30,633 nt of DNA from an uncultured Prevotella sp. (GCA_934230115.1 CAKQEI010000029.1:1-30633); one strand, 5' to 3'. Counted from the stretch's first letter, positions 22,453 to 30,628 are shown. Numbers and translations: made by a program. The notes: generated by a model not told the origin, from the letters alone.

Positions 22453-24354
22453 ATGAACACAAACCATTCATTCCGGAAGACATTATCGCTTGCTGCCTTT
22501 CTGATATTGCTCGTTGCCATTACGGCGCAAGCCAAGCGAGTTGTTGAGCGTCCCTATTTCATGGGCTCTAACAATCATAAATTGGAGATTGAGCGTGTGA
22601 CGCTCGACAAGAAAGCTACGATTCTCGACGTGAGAATCTATCAGGTGAGTGGCGAGGTAGGCATCGATTCTCATGCCTCTCTTACGGCCAATGGCGCAAA
22701 CTATGCATATATAGGCAGCAAACAGTTGCCTAAAGGAGGCTTCGTGAAAGTGCCTGAATGTGGATATGTTGCAGCCACATTGCGCTTTAAACCAATGCCC
22801 GAGACAACAACTGTGTTCGACTTCCGTGAAACAGCTGATAACTCTGGGTGGAACATCTATGGAGTGCGTCTCGACGGCAAGCGTCCGCAAGCCAACATTC
22901 CGCAGCACCTGCTAAAGCAAGTGCTTCATAAAAACAGCCTCTTGCCTTCTACTGATCCCAACCTTGGCAAGACGGTTGTCAAAGTACGCTTGCTCGGATA
23001 TAAACCTGAATACAATACAACGCTTGATGTTTTTGTGGACAATTGGTTCTCGCCACAACGTATGCCTTTCGAACACGATTCTATCAGTGCCGACGGCATC
23101 TGCAATGTTAGTGCCAATGCTATATTGCCAACTGTAGCAACAGTTCGCGTCAATCGAATGGATATACCCTTTCTTGCTGCTCCTCACGACACTACAACCG
23201 TGACCATCGACCTCTCTACGCTTACTCTTGCCGCTACCCATCTTTTTGCTAATGATCCCAACGTGAGAAATTTTGTATGGTTTGAAGGCAAACACGCTGC
23301 TGTCGACACCGAACTGCAGAGCCTTAAGACAAAGCTTGACGTATTTGGCGATACTTTCTTTGATGATATCTGCGGGATGACTCCATTGCAATATCGCGAT
23401 TATGTGCAGCAGAGTTACGCTCGGCAACTGTCGGCCATAAATTCCAACACAGCCATCAGCACCGCCACCAGAACATTAGCTCAGAGCACTCTTGCCATGA
23501 ATTACGCCTCGGCTTTGTTTGGTTTTAAGAACAACATATCTATGGCTCCAATGATTGCTGGCAAAAGGGGTGTGCCGCGTGCCGACATGAGCATCGACAC
23601 CCTGTCTTATTTCAAACCGCTGGAACAACTCTCTGTTCTTCGTTCCAAGAATCAGCGCTACTATCATGATCTCACATACTTCACATCCACTTTCCGACGT
23701 CAGTATATGGCTGCCGATCCGCTGCTTGACGATATAGTTGTTGGCAAGCGTCTTAGCCGTTCATTCTACCGCAAGCTTCCTCTCACCGAGCAACAGTTGT
23801 CTGTGGCTTACGACAGTATTGCCAATGACATGGTGCGGGGCTTGCTTTTGGCCAACAATGAAGACTTAAAGTTGCAACTATCGTCTGCCGACAAAAAAAT
23901 GGCTGAGATAAAAAAGGCTGCCAATGCCAATTCTTTATACATGTCTATTGTTGACATCGACCCCAAGATGCCTGCCCAGCAGATACTGCCCACAATAATA
24001 GATATGTATAAGGGCAAACCGCTGCTCATCGATTTCTGGAACACGTGGTGCGTACCATGCAAGGCGGCAATGTCTGCTATTCTTCCCTTGAAGCAACAAT
24101 TCTCTGATGTCACATACGTATATATTGCCGATGCCTCCTCGCCAGTAGACAAATGGGGCGAGATGATAAAGGCGATAAGTGGCGTGCATGTGCGGTTGAC
24201 AGAGGAGCAGGCTGATGCCATTGCTGAACTATATAAATTTCCTGGCATTCCTACCTATTTTGTTGTAAATAAGGAAGGGAAAATCACCTATCAGAAAACA
24301 AGCTTCCCAGGAGTAGAGACGCTGAAGGTGCAGCTGCAGTCTGCCATGCATTAG
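22453..24354 (+). CDS. TlpA-family thiol:disulfide protein with long N-terminal region
   Basis: The 633-aa protein has a signal peptide (about residues 1-27, ending ITAQA). The last 140 residues form a thioredoxin fold with the WCVPC active site (Trp532, Cys533, Cys536) preceded by LLIDFWNT and followed by the cis-Pro region FPGIPTYFVV. The first 480 residues have no recognised catalytic motif: a beta-rich part (to about 270) and then a helical part. Such large TlpA-like proteins are common in Bacteroidota and are thought to reduce disulfides in the periplasm. It converges with the small membrane protein gene with only 11 bases between stops. Confidence 0.82.
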   Translation: MNTNHSFRKTLSLAAFLILLVAITAQAKRVVERPYFMGSNNHKLEIERVTLDKKATILDVRIYQVSGEVGIDSHASLTANGANYAYIGSKQLPKGGFVKVPECGYVAATLRFKPMPETTTVFDFRETADNSGWNIYGVRLDGKRPQANIPQHLLKQVLHKNSLLPSTDPNLGKTVVKVRLLGYKPEYNTTLDVFVDNWFSPQRMPFEHDSISADGICNVSANAILPTVATVRVNRMDIPFLAAPHDTTTVTIDLSTLTLAATHLFANDPNVRNFVWFEGKHAAVDTELQSLKTKLDVFGDTFFDDICGMTPLQYRDYVQQSYARQLSAINSNTAISTATRTLAQSTLAMNYASALFGFKNNISMAPMIAGKRGVPRADMSIDTLSYFKPLEQLSVLRSKNQRYYHDLTYFTSTFRRQYMAADPLLDDIVVGKRLSRSFYRKLPLTEQQLSVAYDSIANDMVRGLLLANNEDLKLQLSSADKKMAEIKKAANANSLYMSIVDIDPKMPAQQILPTIIDMYKGKPLLIDFWNTWCVPCKAAMSAILPLKQQFSDVTYVYIADASSPVDKWGEMIKAISGVHVRLTEEQADAIAELYKFPGIPTYFVVNKEGKITYQKTSFPGVETLKVQLQSAMH

Positions 24355-24365
24355 AGTTACTCTGT

Positions 24366-24665
24366 TCACCACTGGCTATTACCGCATCCGTCCGTAGGCA
24401 GATCGTTCGGGTCGGTATAGCCGTTCCACCCATTGTCGGACGAACCGCCTGACTCGCGCTTGCGCTTGTGGCTGGGCTTTTGCCCCGTGTCGTCGGACGT
24501 GTCTTTACATGGGCCACCAAAAAGAAGCATAAGTATCGCTCCTATAAAGTAGATTCCGAACAGGATTGCAGCAAAGACGTAACATCCGCCAATGATAAAC
24601 AAAAAAACATTGATCATCATCACCATTAATGTGGAAGCAAATGCTATAGGATTATTCTCTTTCAT
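24366..24665 (-). CDS. small membrane protein, unknown
   Basis: The 99-aa protein has two hydrophobic helices (about residues 12-30 and 32-49) followed by a hydrophilic tail rich in Lys, Ser, Gly and Asp with two cysteines. No family was recognised. The start at 24665 (MKENNPIAF) is preferred because the upstream in-frame part overlaps vsr in another frame. It begins 13 bases after the vsr stop and is probably transcribed with it. Confidence 0.6.
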   Translation of the reverse strand: MKENNPIAFASTLMVMMINVFLFIIGGCYVFAAILFGIYFIGAILMLLFGGPCKDTSDDTGQKPSHKRKRESGGSSDNGWNGYTDPNDLPTDGCGNSQW

Positions 24666-24678
24666 ATTATGAAGTGGT

Positions 24679-25170
24679 TTATATTTCCGGTTCCGCTGCC
24701 AAGCTGCTCTCCTCCTCAGGCAGCTGGTAGCGGTGCGTTGCATGGTCGTTGAGGAATATCTGGTTGAGCGTGAACGCCAACGACTCAAGCGTCTTCTGCC
24801 TTACGGCTGGCTTCAGCTGACACTCCCATACCGTGATGCAATGCCATCCCATCTCGGCAAGCCGCTTCTGCTCCTTGCGGTCGCGCTCGCGGTTGTGCTC
24901 TATCTTGGATTGCCAGAAGGCTGTGTTGGTCTTGGGCAGACGATAATATTGGCAACCCTCATGCCCATGCCAGAAGCATCCGTTCACGAACACCACCGTG
25001 CGATACTTGCGCATTACGATGTCTGGACGACCGGGCAGGCGGGGATGGTTCAGCCGATAACGAAATCCTCGGCTGAACAAGTAATGCCGTACTATCAACT
25101 CCGGCCTTGTGTCCTTGCTGCGTATCGCCGACATGCAGCGATGACGCTGCTCACGTGTCAGCTTGTCCAT
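24679..25170 (-). CDS. vsr: very-short-patch mismatch repair endonuclease
   Basis: The 163-aa protein carries the Vsr core: RSKDTRPELIVR, the catalytic Asp in PGRPDIV, and FVNGCFWHGHEGC with the His and zinc-binding Cys residues. Vsr nicks 5' of T in T:G mismatches that arise by deamination of 5-methylcytosine. It is normally beside a Dcm-type cytosine methyltransferase; none occurs in this window. The ATG at 25170 (MDKLTREQR) is chosen over one four codons upstream. The likely -7 box lies only about ten bases before it, implying a very short leader. Confidence 0.93.
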   Translation of the reverse strand: MDKLTREQRHRCMSAIRSKDTRPELIVRHYLFSRGFRYRLNHPRLPGRPDIVMRKYRTVVFVNGCFWHGHEGCQYYRLPKTNTAFWQSKIEHNRERDRKEQKRLAEMGWHCITVWECQLKPAVRQKTLESLAFTLNQIFLNDHATHRYQLPEEESSLAAEPEI

Positions 25171-25179
25171 TGCAGGAGA

Positions 25180-25187
25180 CAAAGTTA
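25180..25187 (-). promoter_or_regulatory. -7 promoter box for vsr
   Basis: The minus strand reads TAACTTTG. Transcription would begin some 5-6 bases before the vsr start codon, so the message would be nearly leaderless. If the box is not used, the true promoter lies further upstream in 25200-25300, where none was clear. Confidence 0.4.
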
Positions 25188-25334
25188 TATATTTTTATGT
25201 TCCTTTTCGAATAATAATGCGTTAAATTTTGACTCAAATCTAATGATTAAGTTGATTGTTTACCATAATGACTGAAGGCAGCAAAAAAACAGAAAAAAAT
25301 GATGTGAGGACATACAACCTATGTAAAAAATAAC

Positions 25335-25342
25335 TATCTTTG
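25335..25342 (+). promoter_or_regulatory. -7 promoter box for the FimB/Mfa2-like gene
   Basis: TATCTTTG matches TAnnTTTG, 129 bases before the start codon. The resulting leader of about 120 bases contains the evenly spaced GACGCC motif. Confidence 0.55.
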
Positions 25343-25365
25343 CAAAAGTAAACTAAAAGTTTACT

Positions 25366-25427
25366 ATACTATAGACGCCACAATACTATAGACGCCTAAT
25401 GATATGACGCCTTTTGTTTTAAACGCC
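25366..25427 (+). repeat. evenly spaced GACGCC motif in a leader
   Basis: ATACTATAGACGCC occurs at 25366-25379 and again at 25383-25396. GACGCC recurs at 25406-25411 and AACGCC at 25422-25427. The spacing is 17, 15 and 16 bases. The motif lies within the presumed 5' leader of the following lipoprotein gene and has no coding role. Confidence 0.6.
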
Positions 25428-25471
25428 TATAAAACTGAATCTAATATTCAATTATCTTTAACCCATAGCTT

Positions 25472-26398
25472 ATGAAAACAATCAATTCTTTCGTAGCATT
25501 TCTTTCAGTTATGTTCTTTGGTGCTTGCACAGCGAACATTGACGATGTAGAAGCCAGTGATAAAATTCCAGTAGAAGTGACATTTTCTGGGATTAACATC
25601 TCAGTGATTCCTGATGAAAATCAGGTGATGGGGACACGTGCAACAACCACAGAGGCAAAGGTCACGCGTATTGCCCTTAAGGTGTTCGACTCAAATGGTA
25701 AGGAAGTACATTCTGTAGAAAAGGTGAAAAAAGAGGGTGACTCTGATTTTGATAATGTGAAAATTCCTTTGTATACAGGCAACTATAAATTTGTCGCTGT
25801 AGCGCATAAGGCGAGAACAGAAGAATCAAAGGTTGCAATGATTGAATCGCAAACAAAGGCGGAACTTAACGAGTTGTACGTTCCATCATTAGTGTATTCT
25901 ACTGTTCAAGATGTCACTATAAGTGAGAAGACCTCTCAAAGTGTTGTTGTTAACTTTGGAAAACGTCGCACAGCTTCCTTCCAGTTTGCGCCAACAGATG
26001 TATGTCCAGAAAATGTGAAAAATGTGGAGATATCTATAAATCCGACGAAAAAAGCTGCCGATACTCCTTATGCTTTTGATCCTTTCACAGGTTATGCCAG
26101 TGGTGATTTTGCCTATAGTGTCACTTTCTATCCTGAGAATTTAAAAAACAATACTTTCACGGGGAATAAGTTGTTGGTATCTTTTTTCCCTTCCGACGAA
26201 ATGGTGCAGGCGGATGTTTGCATAACTATGAGGGATGGAGACGATAATTTAGCCTATTCACGCACGCTTAACGACGTTACATTGAAACAACATTGCATAA
26301 CGAAAGCAATCGGTAATTTTTTCCAAACAAATGTGACGGGTAACTTTAGTTTTGACATTGAAAACGATGCAAGTATAGAGATTCCATTGAATCCATAA
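25472..26398 (+). CDS. FimB/Mfa2-type lipoprotein
   Basis: The 308-aa protein has a lipoprotein signal with FFGAC and the lipidated Cys at residue 19. The mature part is beta-rich with the course of Bacteroidales fimbrial anchor proteins (FimB/Mfa2): an early strand with PVEVTFSGI, KVTRIALKVFDSNGK, PLYTGNYKFVAVAH, and a late strand pair. Family members anchor or limit the length of surface fimbriae. No fimbrillin or other fimbrial gene is adjacent. The gene is more AT-rich than its neighbours, which suggests transfer. A terminator follows. Family call is moderate, from layout only. Confidence 0.6.
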   Translation: MKTINSFVAFLSVMFFGACTANIDDVEASDKIPVEVTFSGINISVIPDENQVMGTRATTTEAKVTRIALKVFDSNGKEVHSVEKVKKEGDSDFDNVKIPLYTGNYKFVAVAHKARTEESKVAMIESQTKAELNELYVPSLVYSTVQDVTISEKTSQSVVVNFGKRRTASFQFAPTDVCPENVKNVEISINPTKKAADTPYAFDPFTGYASGDFAYSVTFYPENLKNNTFTGNKLLVSFFPSDEMVQADVCITMRDGDDNLAYSRTLNDVTLKQHCITKAIGNFFQTNVTGNFSFDIENDASIEIPLNP

Positions 26399-26418
26399 GA
26401 CTATATTATATACACTAC

Positions 26419-26471
26419 AATGAAGCCAATATTCACGCCCCATTTCCATCGTGTATGTTGGCTTCATTTTT
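26419..26471 (+). terminator. terminator after the FimB/Mfa2-like gene
   Basis: AATGAAGCCAA (26419-26429) pairs perfectly with TTGGCTTCATT (26458-26468), with CACG/CGTG extending the stem inside. A T tract follows. The A-rich left side means it could also act on the other strand. Confidence 0.7.
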
Positions 26472-26579
26472 CCTGTTCTCTTCCATCTTCCTTTTTGTTC
26501 TAAAATTTTTATTTAAAACGGAAATGTATATATTATAAAGTTTTAATAACCTTTTCTTTCTCGAATGAAAATTTTTATA

Positions 26580-26587
26580 TACTTTTG
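26580..26587 (+). promoter_or_regulatory. -7 promoter box for the sialidase
   Basis: TACTTTTG matches TAnnTTTG, 101 bases before the ATG. The leader of about 95 bases is A-rich and shows no recognised riboswitch. Confidence 0.5.
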
Positions 26588-26687
26588 CGTTTTGAAAGCG
26601 ATTAGGCAATAAGAAGAGCCTTAAAAGAGTATATAAAAAACCAAGAAACGAATAAACAATCAACACTTAAAAAATAACAATCTTTTT

Positions 26688-27872
26688 ATGAAAAGAAAAT
26701 TTTCTCTGCTGTCAGCGATAATAGCTACAGCCTTATTTGCAGGCAACGCCTCGGCACAGACCGTGCTGTTTGAGAGCGATTCAGTGAAGAACTGCTACCG
26801 CATTCCAGCCATTGTGAATGCCAAGGATGGCAGCGTGTTCGCCTATAGCGACTATCGTCCGTGTCGCACGGACGTGGGTGGTGGCGTGATAGATGTAGTG
26901 GGCAAGCGCAGCACCGACAACGGCAAGACATGGAGTCAGGAGCATACGGTGATAAAAGGTGATGGTCCCAACCTGCCCTTTGACCTGGCTCACGGCGATG
27001 CTGCCGTAGTGACCGACCGCAAGACAGGCGAGATGCTGATGATGTGCGCCTCGGGCGACGTGTGGTATTGGCAGTCGACTTTGGAGAAACCAAACCGTGT
27101 GGGCCGCTACTACAGCAAGGACGGTATCAATTGGCAGGGCGAGGAGATAACGAAAGATATATACGGACTGATGAACGGTGCCGTGCACAAACTTTTCTTT
27201 ACTTCGGGACGAATCTGCCAGAGCAAGAAGATAAAGGCAGGAAAATACTACCGCATCTACTCGGCATTGTGCTCGAACGTTGGCAATGTGGTGCTATACT
27301 CCGACGACTTCGGACGCAGCTGGTTGCCATTAGGCGGTGCTGAGGCTCGCCCTACACCCTATGGCGATGAGGCTAAGGTGGAGGAGTTGCCCAACGGCGA
27401 TGTGCTGTTGTGCAGTCGCTCGCAGAGAGGTAAGGGCAGAATCTTCAACATCTTCAACTACAAGAACGCTAAGAAGGCTGAGGGTAAGTGGCAGGAGCAG
27501 GCTCTGCTCGATGGCAACTACAAGGCTGCAATGTGCAATGGCGAGGTGCTGATGGTGAAGGCTGTGCGCAAGAGCGACGGCAAGAAGACAAATGTGTTGC
27601 TATTCTCGGTACCTATGGATGACAAGCGCAACTATGTGGGCATCTACTATAAGGAGCTTGCCTCGCCGGCCGACTATGCCTCGCCAAAGTGCTTCACTTC
27701 GGGATGGAAGACGTTCAAGGTGAGCAATACCGATTCTGCATACTCTACCATGGAGCAGATGAGCAACGGACACATCGGATTCTTCTACGAGGAAAGCCAT
27801 GTGAAGGGTGGATACCAAATGGTGTTCTGCGACTATACGCTGGAGCAGATTACAGGAGGGGAATTTAAGTAA
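26688..27872 (+). CDS. sialidase, GH33
   Basis: The 394-aa protein has a signal peptide (residues 1-24, ending ASAQ) and a six-bladed propeller. The FRIP-type motif is YRIP (Arg38). Asp boxes are STDNGKTW (75-82) and SDDFGRSW (205-212), with a weaker one at SKDGINW. The acid/base Asp lies in YSDYRPCRTD, Glu233 in VEELPNG, Arg244 in CSRS and Tyr352 in AYSTMEQM is the likely nucleophile. The enzyme releases terminal sialic acid in the periplasm or at the surface. It is shorter than NanH-type sialidases of about 540 aa, lacking an N-terminal extra domain. No nan catabolic genes are nearby. Confidence 0.9.
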   Translation: MKRKFSLLSAIIATALFAGNASAQTVLFESDSVKNCYRIPAIVNAKDGSVFAYSDYRPCRTDVGGGVIDVVGKRSTDNGKTWSQEHTVIKGDGPNLPFDLAHGDAAVVTDRKTGEMLMMCASGDVWYWQSTLEKPNRVGRYYSKDGINWQGEEITKDIYGLMNGAVHKLFFTSGRICQSKKIKAGKYYRIYSALCSNVGNVVLYSDDFGRSWLPLGGAEARPTPYGDEAKVEELPNGDVLLCSRSQRGKGRIFNIFNYKNAKKAEGKWQEQALLDGNYKAAMCNGEVLMVKAVRKSDGKKTNVLLFSVPMDDKRNYVGIYYKELASPADYASPKCFTSGWKTFKVSNTDSAYSTMEQMSNGHIGFFYEESHVKGGYQMVFCDYTLEQITGGEFK

Positions 27873-27898
27873 TTGGTAATTAATTATTAATTGGTGAA

Positions 27899-27962
27899 CC
27901 CACTTGAAGAAGTCGAAAATTATGGTGTTCCGTTATTTTAAAAAAAAACTTTTTCAAGTGGG
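27899..27962. terminator. 15-bp inverted repeat between convergent genes
   Basis: CCCACTTGAAGAAGT (27899-27913) and ACTTTTTCAAGTGGG (27948-27962) pair with one mismatch across 34 bases that include eight A. It separates the sialidase and mutarotase genes and may terminate both, though the loop is long. Confidence 0.45.
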
Positions 27963-28006
27963 CTAAGTTTTATTAGTTATTAATTGGTTTTGTTTTTAAG
28001 TAATAA

Positions 28007-28387
28007 TTAATAAATTTTAAAAATTCTTTCTGCCATTTGCCATTTCTCGTCGCTTGTGGCTTGGACCGAGCAGTCTTGAAATTGTGCGACGTGTTGCTCC
28101 CATTCAGCCTGTCGCGGCAGGGTGGCAAGGTGGGCCATTGCCTCGTCCCATTTGAAATCGAGAGGCGCGTCGACAATCATGACGAGGTGATTGGAACTGA
28201 TGTATATTTCCATTTCAAGGATGCCAACTTGCTTGATGCCATTGCCAATCTCGCGCCAGAAATGTTCGGGATCGTGGGCTTCACGGTAGCGGCGAATAAG
28301 TTCGTGGTCGTCCTTGAGGTTCATCACTTGCACATAGCGCTTGGTGGGCTGTGCGTATTGCTTGCTTGGATATCCGTTAGTCTCCAT
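28007..28387 (-). CDS. rhaM: L-rhamnose mutarotase family protein
   Basis: The 126-aa protein matches the RhaM/DUF718 family: RYVQVMNLKDDHELIRRYREAH with the active-site Tyr/His region, FWREIGNGIKQVGILEMEIY, LVMIVDAPLDF and LPRQAEWEQHVAQFQ. RhaM interconverts alpha and beta anomers of L-rhamnose in the cytoplasm. It is somewhat longer than the E. coli enzyme (104 aa). No rhamnose isomerase or kinase is adjacent, so it may serve another 6-deoxy sugar. Confidence 0.85.
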   Translation of the reverse strand: METNGYPSKQYAQPTKRYVQVMNLKDDHELIRRYREAHDPEHFWREIGNGIKQVGILEMEIYISSNHLVMIVDAPLDFKWDEAMAHLATLPRQAEWEQHVAQFQDCSVQATSDEKWQMAERIFKIY

Positions 28388-28443
28388 AAGGTTTGAAATA
28401 ATTATTTTGGTTTGTGAAAAAGATATTTATGGGTATTATTTTG

Positions 28444-28451
28444 CAAACTTA
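28444..28451 (-). promoter_or_regulatory. -7 promoter box for the mutarotase gene
   Basis: The minus strand reads TAAGTTTG, matching TAnnTTTG, about 57 bases before the start at 28387. Confidence 0.5.
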
Positions 28452-28496
28452 CATAAAATAATGGAGAAAAGAGAGTGATTGAGCGATAAAATATAC

Positions 28497-28504
28497 TAAT
28501 TTTG
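28497..28504 (+). promoter_or_regulatory. -7 promoter box for the small HA-domain gene
   Basis: TAATTTTG matches TAnnTTTG and lies 29 bases before the ATG at 28533. It supports that this short gene is expressed. Confidence 0.55.
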
Positions 28505-28532
28505 CAGAGGTAACAACACTAAATAGTGAATT

Positions 28533-28760
28533 ATGGCAGTGACAAGAGATGAAAAATGGATGGATAAATACAGGGCTATGGAGGCCTATCTGTCTGTGCA
28601 CCACCAGTTGCCCGACAAGAAGAAGATGACGAACAGAGGACTGTTGGACTGGTGGAAATATAACAGAAAGTGCATGAAAATGGGTAAGCTAAACAGCGAA
28701 AAGATAGAAATGCTGCGAGGTCTGAATGAAATGCGCATAAATAAGAACGTGGAATGGTAG
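28533..28760 (+). CDS. single helicase-associated-domain protein
   Basis: The 75-aa protein is one three-helix unit: DEKWMDKYRAMEAYLSVHHQLPD, a spaced RGLLDWWKYNRK and GKLNSEKIEMLRGLNEM. The pattern W-x-Y...H..P...LxxWW...R...G.L...K...L matches the helicase-associated (HA) repeat found in tandem at the C-terminus of some superfamily 2 helicases, where it may bind nucleic acid. Here it is a free-standing single copy with its own promoter. The protein is basic. It precedes the DUF1846 gene by 40 bases. Confidence 0.6.
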   Translation: MAVTRDEKWMDKYRAMEAYLSVHHQLPDKKKMTNRGLLDWWKYNRKCMKMGKLNSEKIEMLRGLNEMRINKNVEW

Positions 28761-28768
28761 ATTTTTTG

Positions 28769-28776
28769 TAATTTTG
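28769..28776 (+). promoter_or_regulatory. -7 promoter box for the DUF1846 gene
   Basis: TAATTTTG lies 24 bases before the ATG at 28801, just after the stop of the HA-domain gene. It favours the start at 28801 over one at 28774, which falls in the box. Confidence 0.5.
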
Positions 28777-28800
28777 CAGACAAATTTATTTTTTACGTTT

Positions 28801-30276
28801 ATGAAAATAGGATTTGACAACGAGAAGTATCAGAAGATACAGTCCGAGCACATAAGGGAACGTATCTCACAGTTTGACGGAAAACTTTATCTGGAGCTTG
28901 GTGGCAAGCTCTTCGACGATCACCACGCAAGTCGTGTGCTGCCGGGATTCTTGCCCGACAGTAAGCTTCGCATGTTTCAGAAGCTGAGCGACAGCATCGA
29001 GATTGTGATAGTGATAAGTGCCACCGACATTGAAAAAAATAAGAAGCGTGCCGACTTGGGCATCACTTACGACGAGGATGTACTGCGACTACGCGGAGAA
29101 TTTCAGAACCGCGGCTTCATGGTAGGCTCTGTTGTCATAACCCACTACAACAGCCAACCGGCTGCCACTGCTTTCCGCCAACGTTTGGAGCGCGAGGGCA
29201 TCAAGACCTATTACCACTACCTGATAGAGGGCTATCCACACAACGTGAGCCTGATAGCATCTGACGAGGGTTTTGGTAAGAACGACTATGTGGAGACGGA
29301 GCGTCCATTGGTTATTGTGACGGCTCCGGGTCCGGGCAGCGGCAAGATGGCGGTATGCCTGAGCCAGCTCTACAACGAGAATAAGCGTGGCATTAGGGCT
29401 GGCTATGCCAAGTTTGAGACTTTCCCCGTGTGGAACCTCCCACTGAAGCATCCTGTGAACATTGCTTATGAGGCTGCCACCGCTGATTTGAACGACGTGA
29501 ACATGATAGACCCCTTCCACTTGGAAGCATACAATAAGATAGCCGTGAACTATAACCGCGACATCGAGATTTTCCCAGTGCTCAACGCACTATTTGAGGG
29601 AATATATGGCAACAATCCCTACAAGTCTCCAACGGATATGGGTGTGAATATGGTGGGATTCAGCATCTGCGACGATGACGTGTGCTGTGAGGCTTCTAAG
29701 AACGAGATTGTGCGACGCTACTATGCTGCTACAAATAAGTTGGCGAGCGGAGCATGCAACGAGGCTGAGATAGCTAAAATTCAGATGCTTTTCAATCAGG
29801 CGAAGATAAACACCGATTTCCGTCGCACCACTATTGCCGCCAAGAACTACAAGAAGGAGACAGGCCATACATCGTCGGCGATTGAGCTTGAGGATGGCAC
29901 TATCATCTTAGGCAAGTCGAGTGAACTGTTGGGTTGCAGTGCTGCCTTGCTGCTGAACACGATGAAGCATCTGGCGGGCATCGACCATAATATGAAGCTA
30001 ATTCCGCAGTCAATGATTGAGCCGATACAGTATACGAAGATAAACTACCTTGGTGGGAGAAACCCGCGATTGCACACGGATGAGGTGCTTGTGGCTTTGT
30101 CGGTACTCTCAGAGAATGATGAGAACTGTCGCCGCGCATTGGAGCAGTTGCCCAAGCTGCGCGGATGTCAGGCTCATTGCACTGTTATGCTGAGCGATGT
30201 GGATCAGAGGATTTTCAAGAAGTTAGGGGTAGACTTAACTTGTGAGCCAGTACTGAAGAACAGGTTGAAGAATTAA
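28801..30276 (+). CDS. DUF1846 (UPF0371) family protein
   Basis: The 491-aa protein has typical full DUF1846 length and sequence: KIGFDNEKY at the start, LELGGKLFDDHHASRVLPGF, and a phosphate-binding-like loop TAPGPGSGKMAVCLSQLY near residue 180. The middle has PFHLEAYNKIAVNYNRDIEIFPVL, and the last third ADP-like HTSSAIELEDGTIILGKSS. The family has solved structures but no settled role. It is cytosolic with no signal peptide. A good terminator follows, so it is probably monocistronic or shares the message of the HA-domain gene. Confidence 0.92.
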   Translation: MKIGFDNEKYQKIQSEHIRERISQFDGKLYLELGGKLFDDHHASRVLPGFLPDSKLRMFQKLSDSIEIVIVISATDIEKNKKRADLGITYDEDVLRLRGEFQNRGFMVGSVVITHYNSQPAATAFRQRLEREGIKTYYHYLIEGYPHNVSLIASDEGFGKNDYVETERPLVIVTAPGPGSGKMAVCLSQLYNENKRGIRAGYAKFETFPVWNLPLKHPVNIAYEAATADLNDVNMIDPFHLEAYNKIAVNYNRDIEIFPVLNALFEGIYGNNPYKSPTDMGVNMVGFSICDDDVCCEASKNEIVRRYYAATNKLASGACNEAEIAKIQMLFNQAKINTDFRRTTIAAKNYKKETGHTSSAIELEDGTIILGKSSELLGCSAALLLNTMKHLAGIDHNMKLIPQSMIEPIQYTKINYLGGRNPRLHTDEVLVALSVLSENDENCRRALEQLPKLRGCQAHCTVMLSDVDQRIFKKLGVDLTCEPVLKNRLKN

Positions 30277-30299
30277 TATTGAAAGTTGTATAAATAAAG

Positions 30300-30346
30300 A
30301 CTCGTTGCATAATGCTCTTGTGAGAGCTTATGTAACGAGTTTTTTC
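30300..30346 (+). terminator. intrinsic terminator after the DUF1846 gene
   Basis: ACTCGTT (30300-30306) pairs with AACGAGT (30334-30340), with CAT/ATG and GCTCT/AGAGC continuing the stem to a TGTG loop. Six T follow. Confidence 0.85.
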
Positions 30347-30436
30347 GTATGTTAATATATATAACAATACTCTGTTAATAATTACGTAATCGTTTGAAAA
30401 TGAGCAAGTTGATTGACAAAACATAACTAAATAAAT

Positions 30437-30518
30437 TTGGCTAAGTGTCTGATTTTCAGTACCTTTATAGTTGATTCAAGACTTTAAAAGTATGATATTT
30501 TCAGAGCCACTTAGCCAA
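30437..30518. repeat. 11-bp inverted repeat near window end
   Basis: TTGGCTAAGTG (30437-30447) and CACTTAGCCAA (30508-30518) are exact inverted copies 60 bases apart. TGATTTTCAG and TGATATTTTCAG also recur beside them. This could be the terminal region of a mobile element or an operator pair. Confidence 0.6.
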
Positions 30519-30614
30519 TATGAGGAGATTCTCAAGGATGCAATCCTCCTACGTCAAGAGTCAGGAAGCTTGTACAGGCATATTAAGCTTACTCTATCGT
30601 CCAGCCAAGGCTGA
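30492..30614 (+). CDS. short open frame of 40 codons, possibly truncated
   Basis: The frame starts MIFSEPLSQYEEILKDAI and ends SSSQG with a TGA inside the terminal palindrome. Composition is protein-like. No family was recognised. It may be the 5' end of a transposase or other gene cut or altered at the window edge, or a real small protein. Confidence 0.25.
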   Translation: MIFSEPLSQYEEILKDAILLRQESGSLYRHIKLTLSSSQG

Positions 30615-30628
30615 ACGATAGAGTAAGC
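30587..30628. repeat. 20-bp inverted repeat at window end
   Basis: Arms 30587-30606 and 30609-30628 pair with one mismatch around an AA loop. The position, five bases from the end of the sequence, makes an assembly edge effect as likely as a real hairpin. Confidence 0.7.
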
